DNA of 64,000 nucleotides from Persicimonas caeni (GCF_006517175.1 NZ_CP041186.1:4987074-5051073), one strand, 5' to 3'. Counted from the first letter of the stretch, positions 29,807-40,555 are shown. A program made the numbers and translations. The notes: generated by a model not told the origin, from the sequence alone.

Positions 29807-30409
29807 ATGGCTGACGCCGACAAAAAGCGAAGCGACAAGCGCGAGCGCATTCTCGACGGAGCGCTGAAGGCCTTCGCGAAGAAAGGTTTTTACAACACCA
29901 AGGTCTCGGAGATCGCCAGCGAAGCTGGTGTGGCGGACGGCACGATCTACTTGTACTTCAAGAACAAAGACGATCTGCTGATCTCTTTGTTCGAGGATCG
30001 CATGGAGTGGATCATCGATCGGCTCAAGACCGAGTTGAGCGACATGGAAGGTGGAGCCGTGGCCAAGTTTCGGCACATGGTCACCATTCATTGTCGCCTG
30101 GCAGTCGAGAATCCCGAGCTCGCCGAGTTCATCACCGTCGAGCTGCGCCAGAGCGCCAAATTTGTCAAAGAATACGAGAACCCGAAGTTCGGGGACTACC
30201 TCAAGATTTTGCAGAGTCTGATCGAAGAGGGCCAGCAGACCGGAGCGATGCGCGACGATGTCGACGTCCGCCTGGTCAGTCGCGCGTGTTTCGGCGCGCT
30301 CGACGAGGTGCTCTTGCAGCTGACCCTGTCACAGGCCGGCCCCGAAGAGGTCGACGCCAAAGCCGCGCAGATTGCCGGCATGCTCGTCGACGGACTGGTC
30401 GCCAAGTAA
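29807..30409 (+). CDS. TetR-family regulator, FadR-like
   Basis: 200 residues. N-terminal helix-turn-helix: ERILDGALKAFAKKGFYNT, then VSEIASEAGVADGTIYLYFK and NKDDLLISLF, which closely follows the TetR repressors controlling beta-oxidation genes. The C-terminal ligand domain (~60-200) has no diagnostic residues. Two palindromes in its promoter suggest autorepression. etfB follows after 52 bp and etfA after that, so acyl-CoA is a reasonable inducer; this is inference. Confidence 0.9.
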   Translation: MADADKKRSDKRERILDGALKAFAKKGFYNTKVSEIASEAGVADGTIYLYFKNKDDLLISLFEDRMEWIIDRLKTELSDMEGGAVAKFRHMVTIHCRLAVENPELAEFITVELRQSAKFVKEYENPKFGDYLKILQSLIEEGQQTGAMRDDVDVRLVSRACFGALDEVLLQLTLSQAGPEEVDAKAAQIAGMLVDGLVAK

Positions 30410-30461
30410 ATAGATGAAGAAGTAGCACGAAGTTGGTTGGTAACTCTCAATGGAGGGCAAC

Positions 30462-31208
30462 GTGAAGATCCTCACCACGGTAAAGCGGGTCGCAGACCCG
30501 GATATGAAGATCAAAATTGCGCCGGACGGCTCGCAACTCGTCACCGAGGGCGCCGAGTTCGTCATGAACCAGATGGATGAGTGGGGCGTCGAAGAGGCGA
30601 TCCAACTCAAAGAAGAGCACGGCGGCGAGGTCGTGGTGGTCTCGGTCGGCCCGTCCGCGGCGACCAAAGAGATCCGCACCGCACTCGCCATGGGCGCCGA
30701 TCGCGGCATCCTGGTCGAGACCGACGCCGATCTGGACAGCGACGCGGTCGCCCGCGTGCTGGCCGAAGTGGTCAAAGAAGAGCAGCCCGACGTCATCACG
30801 ATGGGCAAGCTGTCGCTGGACACCGACCGCAACCAGACCGCGCAGCTTCTGTCGGCCTACCTCGACTACCCGCAGGCGACCTACGCCTACAACGTCGAGA
30901 TCGCCGACGGTTGGGCCAGTGTCGGCCGCGAGATCGACGGCGGCACCAACACCAAGCGCGTCAAGCTGCCGGCGATCATCACCGCCATCGAGCGCCTCAA
31001 CGAGCCGCGCTACGCCAGCCTGCCGGGCATCATGAAGGCCAAGCGCAAGCCCATCGACACCAAGAGCCCCGAAGATCTGGGCGTCGACATCGCCCCGAAG
31101 GTCAAGGCGGTCCAGTACGAGCTTCCGCCCGAGCGTGAAGCCGGTGAGATCGTCGAGGATGTCGACGAGCTGATCAGCAAGCTCAAGAACGAAGCAAAAG
31201 TGCTCTAA
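30462..31208 (+). CDS. etfB: Electron transfer flavoprotein subunit beta
   Basis: 248 residues from GTG 30462 (MKILTTVKRVADPDMKI). This start is chosen because GGAGGG (30452-30457) sits right before it; an ATG at 30450 would overlap that site. EtfB binds AMP and with EtfA passes electrons from acyl-CoA dehydrogenases to the quinone pool. Motifs: DEWGVEEAIQLKE, VSVGP, TALAMGADRGILVE and GKLSLDTDRNQTAQLLSAYL. Group-I type. Followed by etfA after a 78-bp gap. Confidence 0.96.
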   Translation: MKILTTVKRVADPDMKIKIAPDGSQLVTEGAEFVMNQMDEWGVEEAIQLKEEHGGEVVVVSVGPSAATKEIRTALAMGADRGILVETDADLDSDAVARVLAEVVKEEQPDVITMGKLSLDTDRNQTAQLLSAYLDYPQATYAYNVEIADGWASVGREIDGGTNTKRVKLPAIITAIERLNEPRYASLPGIMKAKRKPIDTKSPEDLGVDIAPKVKAVQYELPPEREAGEIVEDVDELISKLKNEAKVL

Positions 31209-31286
31209 ATGCTCGGTTTGGCGGCCCGGGGTCGACCCTCGGGCCACGCGCAACCCGAAGATTGAACTTAGATTGAGGAGTTGATC

Positions 31287-32261
31287 ATGGCCAACGTACT
31301 CGTTGTTGCCGAACATCAGGATGGCAAGCTTCGCAAGGTGACGCTGCCGACGATCACCTTTGGTGAACAGGCTGCCGAAGTCGTCGGCGGAGAAGTCCAC
31401 GTGCTCGTGCTGGGTCACGGCGTCGATGCCATTGCCGACGAAGTCGCCAAGTATGGCAACGTCGCCAAGGTGCACTACGCCAACTCGGCGGCCCTCGAAA
31501 AATACACCGCCGAGGGCTTCGCCCCGGTGATCGCTCAGGTGGCCGAGCAGGTCGACGCTGAGATCGTCGCCGCACCTGCCAGCGCCCAGGGCACCGATTA
31601 CCTGCCCCGCGTGGCCGTCGCGCTCGACGCCGGCATGGTCACCAACGCCATCAAGGTGTGGGACGACGGTGGCGTGCGCTTCCAGCGCCCGATGCTGTCG
31701 GGCAGCGTGCTCGAGACCGTCGAGGTGACCACCCCGCGCAAAATCGCCGCGGTGCGTACCACCGACTTCGACGACGCCAAAGAAGGCGACGGCGCGCCGG
31801 TCGAGACCGTCGAGCTCGGCGAGAGCCGCGACGACGTCGAATTCGTCTCGATGGAGCTCGTCAAGAGCGAGCGCCCCGAGTTGACCGACGCCGACGTGGT
31901 CATCGCCGGTGGCCGCGGACTCAAGTCCGGTGAGGCCTTCGAGATGCTCGAAGAGATGGCCGACCTGTTCGGTGGCGCCGTGGGCGCCAGCCGCGCGGCC
32001 GTCGACAGCGGCTATGCCCCCACCGACTGGCAGATCGGCCAGACCGGTAAGGTCGTCGCCCCGAACCTGTACGTGGCGATCGCCATCAGCGGCGCCATCC
32101 AGCACCTTTCGGGCATGAAAGGCTCGAAGGTCATCGTCGCCATCAACAAGGATGCCGAGGCGCCCATCTTCCAGGTGGCCGACTACGGACTTGTGGCCGA
32201 TGCCTTCAAGGTCGTGCCCGAGCTGAACGAAAAGCTCAAGTCGATGGGGCTGGGTAGCTAA
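31287..32261 (+). CDS. etfA: Electron transfer flavoprotein subunit alpha
   Basis: 324 residues; carries the redox FAD. ATG 31287 ([19 protein letters not shown]) with GAGGAG upstream. FAD-binding C-terminal domain: [44 protein letters not shown] and [12 protein letters not shown]. Operon with tetR and etfB, closed by a strong terminator. No acyl-CoA dehydrogenase gene is in the window. Confidence 0.97.
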   Translation: MANVLVVAEHQDGKLRKVTLPTITFGEQAAEVVGGEVHVLVLGHGVDAIADEVAKYGNVAKVHYANSAALEKYTAEGFAPVIAQVAEQVDAEIVAAPASAQGTDYLPRVAVALDAGMVTNAIKVWDDGGVRFQRPMLSGSVLETVEVTTPRKIAAVRTTDFDDAKEGDGAPVETVELGESRDDVEFVSMELVKSERPELTDADVVIAGGRGLKSGEAFEMLEEMADLFGGAVGASRAAVDSGYAPTDWQIGQTGKVVAPNLYVAIAISGAIQHLSGMKGSKVIVAINKDAEAPIFQVADYGLVADAFKVVPELNEKLKSMGLGS

Positions 32262-32290
32262 ATCAAGTCGCCCAAAGCCATCCGGCTCGA

Positions 32291-32325
32291 CGCGGGAGCG
32301 CACATGCGCTCCCGCGTTTTTTTTT
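32291..32325 (+). terminator. Intrinsic terminator after etfA
   Basis: Perfect 11-bp stem CGCGGGAGCGC/GCGCTCCCGCG (32291-32301, 32306-32316) with an ACAT loop, followed by T9. Confidence 0.93.
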
Positions 32326-32433
32326 GCCCGCACATTTGTTAGGGTTCCGCGACGCTCTCGATCTCGAACACTGGGGGAGCTGGCTGCGCTGGACGAGCGC
32401 GAGTTCTCCTCTCAATAATTGAATGACAGTGCC

Positions 32434-32451
32434 ACGAGCCGCTCGGCTCGT
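32434..32451 (+). repeat. Hairpin in the leader of the large repeat lipoprotein
   Basis: ACGAGCC-GCTC-GGCTCGT (32434-32451), 34 bp before the start codon at 32485; a T7 run lies 14 nt beyond the stem. Possibly a leader structure. No clear promoter is seen between the etfA terminator and this gene. Confidence 0.3.
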
Positions 32452-32484
32452 CGTGTGTGATTGGTTTTTTTAGGAGTCGTAGTC

Positions 32485-35400
32485 ATGATGTATCGAAGTT
32501 CGTACCGGCAGGTCCTCGCGGTACTCGTGGTGGGCCTTTGGGCAGGCATGGCGGGCGTGAGTTGCGCGCCGGAGTTCACCGACGAGCAATGTGCCACCGA
32601 CCAAGATTGCTTTCCCGACGAGTTCTGCTCGGCACAGGGCATCTGTCAGCCGGGCGCTGGCGGCGACGTCGGCCCCGACGTCGAGCAAGATGCCGACACC
32701 GTCGAAATCGCCAGCATCGAAGTCACCCCGCAGTCGGTCGACGTCGCGCTGGGTCTGACCGTGCCGCTCGACGCCACGGCTTTCGACGCCGACGGTAACG
32801 AGATCGCGGACGCGACCTTCGAATGGGAGAGCTCCGACGAGGTGGTCGCCACCGTCAACGCCGACGGCGAGGTGACCGGCCTGGAGATTGGCACGGCGAC
32901 GATCACCGTGACTTCGACCGAAGATCCCTCGGTGCAGGCAACCGCCTCCATCACCGTGGTCGAAGGCGAAGTCGACACTGTCACGGTCGAGCCGAGCGCG
33001 GTGACGCTCATCGTCGGCGAGACGCAGACGCTCACGGCGACTGCGCTCAACGAAGCCGGCGAAGAGATCAGCGACCCGCAGGTAACCTGGACGAGCGACG
33101 ACGAGTCGATCGCCACCGTCGATACCGACGGTACGGTCACCGCGGTTGCCGCCGGCCAGACCACGATCACGGCGACGGTCGAAGGCGTGCAGGCCACGGT
33201 CGACGTCGAGGTCCAGCTGGTGCCCGTCGCGCGCATCGAGCTGACCCCGGCCGACCCGACCGTCGAGGTGGGCAGCACGGTGGAACTCACCGCCCAGGCG
33301 TTCGACGCCGAGGACAACGAGTTGACCGGCCGCCAGATCACCTGGACGAGCGACGACGAGTCGATCGCGACGATCGATTCGGGTGGCATCGTCACCGGTG
33401 TGGCGGAGGGAACCGTGACAATTACCGCCGAAATCGGCGGTGAGACCGCCACGGTCGACGTCGACGTCGTGCCCGCCAACACCTCGCCGGTGGCCGATGC
33501 CGGGGCCGACCAGGTCGTCAGCGTCGGCGACACGGTCACCCTCGACGCTTCCAACAGCGACGACGCCGACAACGATACGCTGACCTACAGCTGGACGTTC
33601 TCCAGCCAGCCGACCAACTCGACGGCGACCTTGAGCGATGCGTCGGCCGTGCAGCCGACCTTTACCGCCGATGTCGCCGGCGACTACGTGCTCGAGTTGA
33701 CCGTCGACGACGGCTCGGCCACAGCCACCGATACCGTCACCATCACCGCCAACACCCCGCCGGTGGCCGACGCAGGAAGTGATCAGACGGTCACCGAAGG
33801 CGACACGGTCACCCTCGACGGCTCCAACAGCTCGGACGCCGACGGCGACACGCTCAGCTACAGCTGGACGTTTACGAGCACGCCGACCGGCTCGAGCGCC
33901 GCGCTCAGCGACTCGACGGCGGCCTCGCCGACGTTTACGCCCGACGTGGCCGGCGACTATGTCCTCGAGTTGACCGTCGACGACGGCAACGCGACGGCGA
34001 CCGACACGGTGACGATCACCGCCGAGGCGGCCAACACTGCGCCGACCGCCGACGCCGGCACCGACCAGACGGTCACCGTCGGTGACACCGTCAACCTCGA
34101 CGGCTCGAACAGCTCCGACCCCGACACGGGCGACAGCATCGCGAGCTACGCGTGGACACTCGACTCCGTACCCACCAACTCGGGCGCGACGCTGACCGAT
34201 GCAGCCACGGCGACCCCGTCGTTCACCGCCGATGTGGCCGGTGACTACGTGCTCACGCTGACGGTCACTGACCAGAGCGGCGCCACGGGCACCGACACGG
34301 TCACGATCACCGCACAATCGCCGACGAATACGGCCCCGGTGGCCAACGACGACGCCTTCTCGACCGATGAAGATGTCGCGGCGATCTTCGACGTGGTCGG
34401 AAACGACACCGACGCGGACAACGACTCGCTGACCCTGACGGCGATCACCGTCGATCCGACGAACGGCACGGCCAGCATCGCCAGCAACCAGATCGACTAC
34501 ACGCCCGACGCCAACTTCAACGGCACCGACACGCTCACCTACGAGATCTCGGACGGAAACGGCGGCACGGACACGGCCACGCTGACCATCACGGTCAACG
34601 CGGTCAACGACGCTCCCACCGCCGCCGCCGGCGCCGACCAGACGGTCACCACGGGCACGCTGGTCAACCTGGACGGCTCGAACAGCTCGGACATCGATTC
34701 CGGCGATAGCATCGCAAGCTACGCCTGGACGATCGACAGCGCGCCGACGAACTCGACGGCGACCCTGACGGATGCGGCCACGGCCACCCCGTCGTTCACC
34801 CCCGACGAGGCCGGCGACTACGTGCTACTGCTGACCGTCGAGGACCAGAGCGGCGCCACGGGCACCGACACGGTCACCATCACCGCGCAGGCTTCTGCGA
34901 ACAATGACCCGGTGACCACCGACGACACGCTCACCCTCGACGAGGACACCACCCAGACGATCGACGTGGCCGCCAACGACACCGACGCCGACGGCGACAG
35001 CCTGACGGTGTCGATCGTGACCGGCCCGACGAACGGCACGGCCAGCGTGGTGAGCAACCAGATCGAGTACACCCCGGACGCGAACTTCAACGGCAGCGAC
35101 TCGCTGACCTACCAGGTCGCCGACGGCAACGGCGGCACCGCCACCGGCACGCTCAGCATCACGGTCGACCCGGTCAACGACGCGCCGACCGCGAACGCAG
35201 GCGCGGACCTGACGGTCAACGAAGGCGACGTGGTCAACTTGAACGGCGCGAACAGCTCCGATATCGACACCGGCGATAGCATCGCGAGCTATGCCTGGAC
35301 GCTCGACACGAAGCCGACCAACTCGACGGCGACCCTGACGGATGCGGCCACCGCCACTCCGTCGTTCACAGCCGACGTCGCCGGCGACTACGTCTTGACG

Positions 35401-37671
35401 CTGACGGTCACCGACCAGAACGCCGCCACGGCGACCGACACGGTCACTGTCACCGCACAGGCCGTGAACACCGCCCCGGTGGCCAACGACGACACGCTGA
35501 CGCTCGACGAGGACACCACGGCCTTGGCCGACGTGCTCTCGAATGACACCGACGCGGACAACGACACGCTGAGCATCTCGGCGATCACCGCCGGCCCGAC
35601 GAACGGGACGGCAAGCATTGTCAGCGGCCAGATCGAGTACAGCCCCGACGCCGACTTCAACGGCAGCGACTCGCTGACCTACGAAATTTCCGACGGAAAC
35701 AGTGGCACGGACACCGCGACGCTGACCATCACGGTCAACGCGGTCAACGACGCTCCCACCGCCGACGCCGGCGCCGACCAAACGGTCAATGAAGGCGACG
35801 TGGTCAACCTCGACGGCTCGAACAGCTCCGACCCCGACACGGGCGACAGCATCGCGAGCTACGCTTGGACGCTCGACACGACGCCGAGCAGTTCGACCGC
35901 CGCGCTCACCGACGCCAATACGGCGACTCCGTCGTTCACCGCCGACGTGCCCGGTGACTATGTCTTGACGCTGACGGTCACTGACCAGAACGCCGCCACG
36001 GCGACCGACACGGTCACTGTCACCGCACAGGCCGTGAACACCGCCCCGGTGGCCAATGACGACACCTTCTCGACCGATGAAGATGTCTCGGCGACCTTCG
36101 ACGTGGTCGGAAACGACACCGACGCGGACAGCGACTCGCTGACGCTGACGGCGATCACCACCGGGCCGACGAACGGCACGGCCAGCATCACCAACAACCA
36201 GATCGACTACACGCCCGACGCCAACTTCAACGGCACCGACACGCTCACCTACGAGATCTCGGATGGAAACGGCGGCACGGACACGGCCACGCTGACCATC
36301 ACGGTCAACGCGGTCAACGACGCTCCCACCGCCGACGCCGGCGCCGACCAGACGGTCACCACGGGCACGCTGGTCAACCTGGACGGCTCGAACAGCTCGG
36401 ACATCGATTCCGGCGATAGCATCGCAGGCTACGCCTGGACGATCGACAGCGCGCCGACGAACTCGACGGCGACTCTGACGGATGCGGCCACGGCCACTCC
36501 GTCGTTTACCCCCGACGAGGCCGGCGACTACGTGCTGCTGCTGACCGTCGAGGACCAGAGCGGCGCCACGGGCACCGACACGGTCACCATCACGGCTCAG
36601 GTTCCTAACAGCGACCCGGTGACCACCGACGACACGCTCACCCTCGACGAAGACACCACTCAGACGATCGACGTGGCCGCCAACGACACCGACGCCGACG
36701 GCGACAGCCTGACGGTGTCGATCGTGACCGGCCCGACGAACGGCACGGCCAGCGTGGTGAGCAACCAGATCGAGTACACTCCGAACGCGAACTTCAACGG
36801 CAGCGACTCGCTGACTTACCAGGTCGCCGACGGCAACGGCGGTACCGCCACCGGCACGCTCAGCATCACGGTCAATGCCGTGAATGACGCGCCGACAGCT
36901 GACGCCGGCACCGACCAAACGGTCACCGAGGGCGACGTGGTCAACCTCGACGGCTCGAACAGCTCTGATATCGACGCCGGCGACAGCATCGCGAGCTATG
37001 CCTGGACGCTCGACACGAAACCGAGTTCTTCGACCGCCACTTTGACCGACGCGGCCACGGCGACCCCGTCGTTCACCGCCGACGTCGCCGGCGACTACGT
37101 CTTGACGCTGACGGTCACCGACCAGAACACGGCTACGGCCACCGACACGGTCACCATCACCGCGCAGACGGCGAGTGTTCAGCCCTCTTCGGCCGGCGAG
37201 CTTGTGATCTCGGAAATCATGCCCAGCCCGGACGTCCTCGCTGACAGCGCCGGGGAGTGGTTCGAGTTGTATAATCCCAGCACCACCACCACCTACAACC
37301 TCAACGGCTGCACAATTGAGGACCTCGGGGCCGACTCGCACACAATCACTGTCGACGTTACGATCGCTCCCGGCGAGTATGTCACTCTCGCAAACTCCAG
37401 TTCGCCTGGCTTCACCCCGTCGTACGTCTATGGAAGTAACTGGTTTTTGAGCAGTGGTGATGAAGTCGTTTTGAACTGCGCAGGCACTCAAATCGATGTT
37501 GTCAACTACGACGGCGGTGGGTTCTCCGTTACAAGCGGTGCATCGTTGACGCTTTCGCCAGCTTCGCTCGACGCCACGAGCAACGACGACAGCACAAACT
37601 GGTGCGACGCGACAACCAGCTACAATGGCGATCTGGGCACGCCCGGAGCCGCCAACGATTCCTGCCCGTGA
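32485..37671 (+). CDS. Large surface lipoprotein with Ig-like, PKD/cadherin-like repeats and lamin-tail domain
   Basis: 1728 residues from ATG 32485 (TAGGAG at 32471-32476). A signal peptide ends in a lipobox (GVSC), then a Cys-rich motif CxxDxDCFPDEFCxxxxxxC. Three Big_2-type Ig domains follow (about 32.70-33.48 kb). Next come alternating PKD/REJ-like repeats (PVADAGADQ..V..GD.V.LDGSNSSD) and cadherin-like repeats (PVANDD..TDEDV...V..ND.D.D.D), up to 37.17 kb. The C-terminus is a lamin-tail domain (ELVISEIMPSP, GEWFELYNPS, DVVNYDGGG) ending in Cys-Pro. Acidic with few Lys, as in Ca2+-binding adhesins. A segment is duplicated with a 1.71-kb period. Role as adhesin or surface scaffold is inferred. 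Confidence 0.88.
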   Translation: MMYRSSYRQVLAVLVVGLWAGMAGVSCAPEFTDEQCATDQDCFPDEFCSAQGICQPGAGGDVGPDVEQDADTVEIASIEVTPQSVDVALGLTVPLDATAFDADGNEIADATFEWESSDEVVATVNADGEVTGLEIGTATITVTSTEDPSVQATASITVVEGEVDTVTVEPSAVTLIVGETQTLTATALNEAGEEISDPQVTWTSDDESIATVDTDGTVTAVAAGQTTITATVEGVQATVDVEVQLVPVARIELTPADPTVEVGSTVELTAQAFDAEDNELTGRQITWTSDDESIATIDSGGIVTGVAEGTVTITAEIGGETATVDVDVVPANTSPVADAGADQVVSVGDTVTLDASNSDDADNDTLTYSWTFSSQPTNSTATLSDASAVQPTFTADVAGDYVLELTVDDGSATATDTVTITANTPPVADAGSDQTVTEGDTVTLDGSNSSDADGDTLSYSWTFTSTPTGSSAALSDSTAASPTFTPDVAGDYVLELTVDDGNATATDTVTITAEAANTAPTADAGTDQTVTVGDTVNLDGSNSSDPDTGDSIASYAWTLDSVPTNSGATLTDAATATPSFTADVAGDYVLTLTVTDQSGATGTDTVTITAQSPTNTAPVANDDAFSTDEDVAAIFDVVGNDTDADNDSLTLTAITVDPTNGTASIASNQIDYTPDANFNGTDTLTYEISDGNGGTDTATLTITVNAVNDAPTAAAGADQTVTTGTLVNLDGSNSSDIDSGDSIASYAWTIDSAPTNSTATLTDAATATPSFTPDEAGDYVLLLTVEDQSGATGTDTVTITAQASANNDPVTTDDTLTLDEDTTQTIDVAANDTDADGDSLTVSIVTGPTNGTASVVSNQIEYTPDANFNGSDSLTYQVADGNGGTATGTLSITVDPVNDAPTANAGADLTVNEGDVVNLNGANSSDIDTGDSIASYAWTLDTKPTNSTATLTDAATATPSFTADVAGDYVLTLTVTDQNAATATDTVTVTAQAVNTAPVANDDTLTLDEDTTALADVLSNDTDADNDTLSISAITAGPTNGTASIVSGQIEYSPDADFNGSDSLTYEISDGNSGTDTATLTITVNAVNDAPTADAGADQTVNEGDVVNLDGSNSSDPDTGDSIASYAWTLDTTPSSSTAALTDANTATPSFTADVPGDYVLTLTVTDQNAATATDTVTVTAQAVNTAPVANDDTFSTDEDVSATFDVVGNDTDADSDSLTLTAITTGPTNGTASITNNQIDYTPDANFNGTDTLTYEISDGNGGTDTATLTITVNAVNDAPTADAGADQTVTTGTLVNLDGSNSSDIDSGDSIAGYAWTIDSAPTNSTATLTDAATATPSFTPDEAGDYVLLLTVEDQSGATGTDTVTITAQVPNSDPVTTDDTLTLDEDTTQTIDVAANDTDADGDSLTVSIVTGPTNGTASVVSNQIEYTPNANFNGSDSLTYQVADGNGGTATGTLSITVNAVNDAPTADAGTDQTVTEGDVVNLDGSNSSDIDAGDSIASYAWTLDTKPSSSTATLTDAATATPSFTADVAGDYVLTLTVTDQNTATATDTVTITAQTASVQPSSAGELVISEIMPSPDVLADSAGEWFELYNPSTTTTYNLNGCTIEDLGADSHTITVDVTIAPGEYVTLANSSSPGFTPSYVYGSNWFLSSGDEVVLNCAGTQIDVVNYDGGGFSVTSGASLTLSPASLDATSNDDSTNWCDATTSYNGDLGTPGAANDSCP
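34321..36890 (+). repeat. Internal 1.71-kb period duplication in the surface lipoprotein gene
   Basis: The DNA of 34321-35190 recurs almost unchanged at 36031-36897: for example GACGGTCACCACGGGCACGC is at 34640 and 36350. The shift is 1710 bp, or 1707 after a one-codon deletion near 36600. Each copy covers two cadherin-like and one PKD-like domain. High nucleotide identity points to a recent duplication or gene conversion. Confidence 0.8.
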
Positions 37672-37732
37672 TCGCGAGAACGGCGTGAGCAGTGTGAACT
37701 CGCCACGTCCGTGACCTCCTGATTTGGCAAAA

Positions 37733-37766
37733 CCGCCGCCCGCAAATCGCGGGCGGCGGTTTTTTT
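37733..37766 (+). terminator. Intrinsic terminator after the large surface lipoprotein gene
   Basis: CCGCCGCCCGC (37733-37743) and GCGGGCGGCGG (37749-37759) with a 5-nt loop and T7 after. An A4 run before the stem could make it work on both strands. Confidence 0.92.
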
Positions 37767-37864
37767 GTGGCCGCGATCCCTTGCCGCGGCGTCGCGGCGT
37801 ATTAGCTTTGGGGCATTCGATCAGCTGTTGGGCGTTGAAGATCCTCTCGAGTCCGAATGTCGCT

Positions 37865-40555
37865 ATGGATATCTCTGACTGTTGCCGCTCGTCTCTGTGC
37901 GCGTTGTTCGCAACCTTTGCCCTGACCAGCCTGTTTGCAGCGGGGTGCGAGCCCGAGTTCAATGATCGTCAGTGCCAGTCCGACCAAGACTGCTTTGCCG
38001 ACGAGGTCTGCGCGGTCGATGGGATTTGCCAGCCCCAGGACTTCTTCCCCGACGTTGGGGAGGATGGCGGCACCGGCGACGATGCCGGGCCCCAGGAGAT
38101 CGTCAGCGTCCAGCTGAGTCCGGCCACCGCCGACCTCGCCATCGGGGGCTCCTTGCAACTCGAGGCGACGGCCCTCGATGCGGACGGCAACCCCGTGAGC
38201 ACGGCGCTATTCGAGTGGCGCTCGTCGGATCCCGATATTGCCGATGTCGACGGGCGCGGCATTGTCACCGGTGAGCTGCTCGGCACCGTGACCGTCAGCG
38301 CGCGATCGGTGCAGAATCCCGAGATCGAGGGTTTTGCCGAGATCACTGTGGTCGAGGGAGAGGTGGCGAGCGTCGAAGTCGCCCCCAACCCGAGCACGCT
38401 CTTTGTCGGCGAGACCGCCACCTTTCAGGCAACCGCGTTCAGCGAGGAGGGCTCGCCTATCCCCGAGCCGTTCGTCGTATGGAGCGTCGAGGACGAGCAA
38501 GTCGCCACGGTCAACTCCAGCGGCGTGGTCACTGCGCTGGCCGAAGGAACGACCAACCTCGTGGCCAACGTCGAGGGCATTACCGGCAGCGCCGAGATCG
38601 AGGTGATCCCGGTGCCGGTCGACCGTATCGAGATTACGCCCCAGGACCCGTCGGTCACCGTCGGGGGCACGGTTCAACTGCGAGCGAAGGTCTTCGACGT
38701 GGCCGCCAACGAACTCACCGACCGTACGCCGACCTGGACGAGCAGTAACACGGGCGTGGCCACCGTCGACGCGAGCGGCCTCGTCAGCGCCCAGTCGGCG
38801 GGCACCTCGACGATCACCGCCGAGGTCGGCGCAGTCTCGGCCGACGTCACCGTCACGGTGGTCGAGGGCAACGCGCCGCCGTCGGCCAACGATCACACGG
38901 TGACCACCGATGAGGACACCTCCGTCGACATCGACTTGAATGGAAGCGACGCCGACAACGATCCGCTGACGTTTGCGATCCAGTCTGGCCCGACAAACGG
39001 TTCGCTGGGCACGCTCGAAACGTCCACCGGCCAGGTGACGTATACGCCGGACCCCAACTACTCCGGATCGGATACGTTCACCTTCACGGTCGACGACGGC
39101 CAAGCGACCTCGTCGCCGGCCACGGTCGATATCACCGTGCGCGAGGTCAACGACGGACCCACGGCGACAGACGACACGTTGACGACCGACGAGGACACCC
39201 CTGCGACGGCCGACGTACTCGCCAACGACACGGACCCCGAGGGCGACAACCTGTCGGTGAGCATCACCACCTCGCCGTCCAACGGCACGGCCAGCGTCAC
39301 CTCGGCGGGCGAGATCTCCTACACGCCCGACGCCGACTTCAACGGCTCGGACAGCCTCGCCTACACGCTGTCGGACGGAAATGGCGGTACGGCGATGGCC
39401 ACGCTGAGCATTCAGGTCACCGCGATCAATGACGCACCGGTGGCCGCGGACGACACCGCCGGGACCAACGAGAACCAGTCGGTCAACGTGGCCGTGCTCC
39501 AAAATGACGACGACGTCGACGGCGATACACTCAGCGTGACGGGCACGACCACGTCCGCCCAGGGCGTCACCGTGACCGTCGAGAGCGACAACTCGGTGAC
39601 GTACCAACCGCCGACCGACTACGTGGGCACCGACTCCTTCGACTACACCATCTCCGACGGCACGGCGACGGCGACCGCCACGGTCACCGTCACCGTCAAC
39701 AACGTCAACGACGCGCCCACCGCAGCGGACGACACGGCCACCACCGACGAAGATACCGCCGTGACGATCGACGTACTCGCCAACGACGGCGACCCCGACA
39801 ACGACCCCCTCGGTATCATCTCGGCGACGACGCCGTCGCAAGGCTCGACGAGCGTGGCCAACGGCCAGATTACTTACACGCCCAACGCCGATGAAAACGG
39901 CACGGATACCTTCGAATACACGATCAGCGACGGCAATCTGACGGCCACGGCGACCGTGACGGTGACCATCACGCCGGTCGACGACCCGCCCACGGCCACC
40001 GACGACACCGCCTCGACGACCGAGGACGTGGCGGTGACGGTCGACGTGTTGCAAAACGACTCCGACATCGACACCTCCGCGCTGACCATCGCGTCGGTGA
40101 CCACACCCACTCAGGGCGCCGCGTCCATCGATGACGGCGGCACTCCCAACGACCCGTCGGATGACACAGTGACCTACACGCCCGATCCCGACACCAACGG
40201 CTCGGATACCTTCGACTACACGGTCAGCGACGGCACTTCGACCGACACCGGCACCGTCAGCGTGACGATCACCGCCGTCAACGACTCGCCGCAGGCCGTC
40301 GACGACACCGCCACGGCCGCCGTCAGCGCCACGATCACCATCGATTTGACGAGTAACGATACCGACGTCGACGGCGATACCCTGAGCGTCTCGTCGCTCG
40401 ACACCACCAACACCGACGGCACGGTCACCGACAACGGTGACGGCACCGTCGAGTACACCGCCCCGGGCACCGCCGGCACCGACACGTTCACCTACGTGGT
40501 CAGCGACGGCAACGGCGGCTCGTCGACCGGCACGGTGACCGTGACGGTGCAGTGA
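37865..40555 (+). CDS. Second Ig/cadherin-repeat surface lipoprotein, paralogue of the preceding gene
   Basis: 896 residues from ATG 37865; in-frame upstream starts cannot be excluded since no Shine-Dalgarno is clear. Lipobox FAAGC, then CEPEFNDRQCQSDQDCF and VCAVDGICQP, the same Cys motif as in the gene before it (CAPEFTDEQC...). Three Big_2-type domains, then about six cadherin-like repeats (TATDDTLTTDEDTPATADVL..ND.D). There are no PKD repeats and no lamin-tail domain; it ends within the last repeat at TVTVTVQ, after a Gly-rich SDGNGGSSTG. Probably cell-surface. Paralogy is by N-terminal sequence and architecture. Confidence 0.85.
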   Translation: MDISDCCRSSLCALFATFALTSLFAAGCEPEFNDRQCQSDQDCFADEVCAVDGICQPQDFFPDVGEDGGTGDDAGPQEIVSVQLSPATADLAIGGSLQLEATALDADGNPVSTALFEWRSSDPDIADVDGRGIVTGELLGTVTVSARSVQNPEIEGFAEITVVEGEVASVEVAPNPSTLFVGETATFQATAFSEEGSPIPEPFVVWSVEDEQVATVNSSGVVTALAEGTTNLVANVEGITGSAEIEVIPVPVDRIEITPQDPSVTVGGTVQLRAKVFDVAANELTDRTPTWTSSNTGVATVDASGLVSAQSAGTSTITAEVGAVSADVTVTVVEGNAPPSANDHTVTTDEDTSVDIDLNGSDADNDPLTFAIQSGPTNGSLGTLETSTGQVTYTPDPNYSGSDTFTFTVDDGQATSSPATVDITVREVNDGPTATDDTLTTDEDTPATADVLANDTDPEGDNLSVSITTSPSNGTASVTSAGEISYTPDADFNGSDSLAYTLSDGNGGTAMATLSIQVTAINDAPVAADDTAGTNENQSVNVAVLQNDDDVDGDTLSVTGTTTSAQGVTVTVESDNSVTYQPPTDYVGTDSFDYTISDGTATATATVTVTVNNVNDAPTAADDTATTDEDTAVTIDVLANDGDPDNDPLGIISATTPSQGSTSVANGQITYTPNADENGTDTFEYTISDGNLTATATVTVTITPVDDPPTATDDTASTTEDVAVTVDVLQNDSDIDTSALTIASVTTPTQGAASIDDGGTPNDPSDDTVTYTPDPDTNGSDTFDYTVSDGTSTDTGTVSVTITAVNDSPQAVDDTATAAVSATITIDLTSNDTDVDGDTLSVSSLDTTNTDGTVTDNGDGTVEYTAPGTAGTDTFTYVVSDGNGGSSTGTVTVTVQ

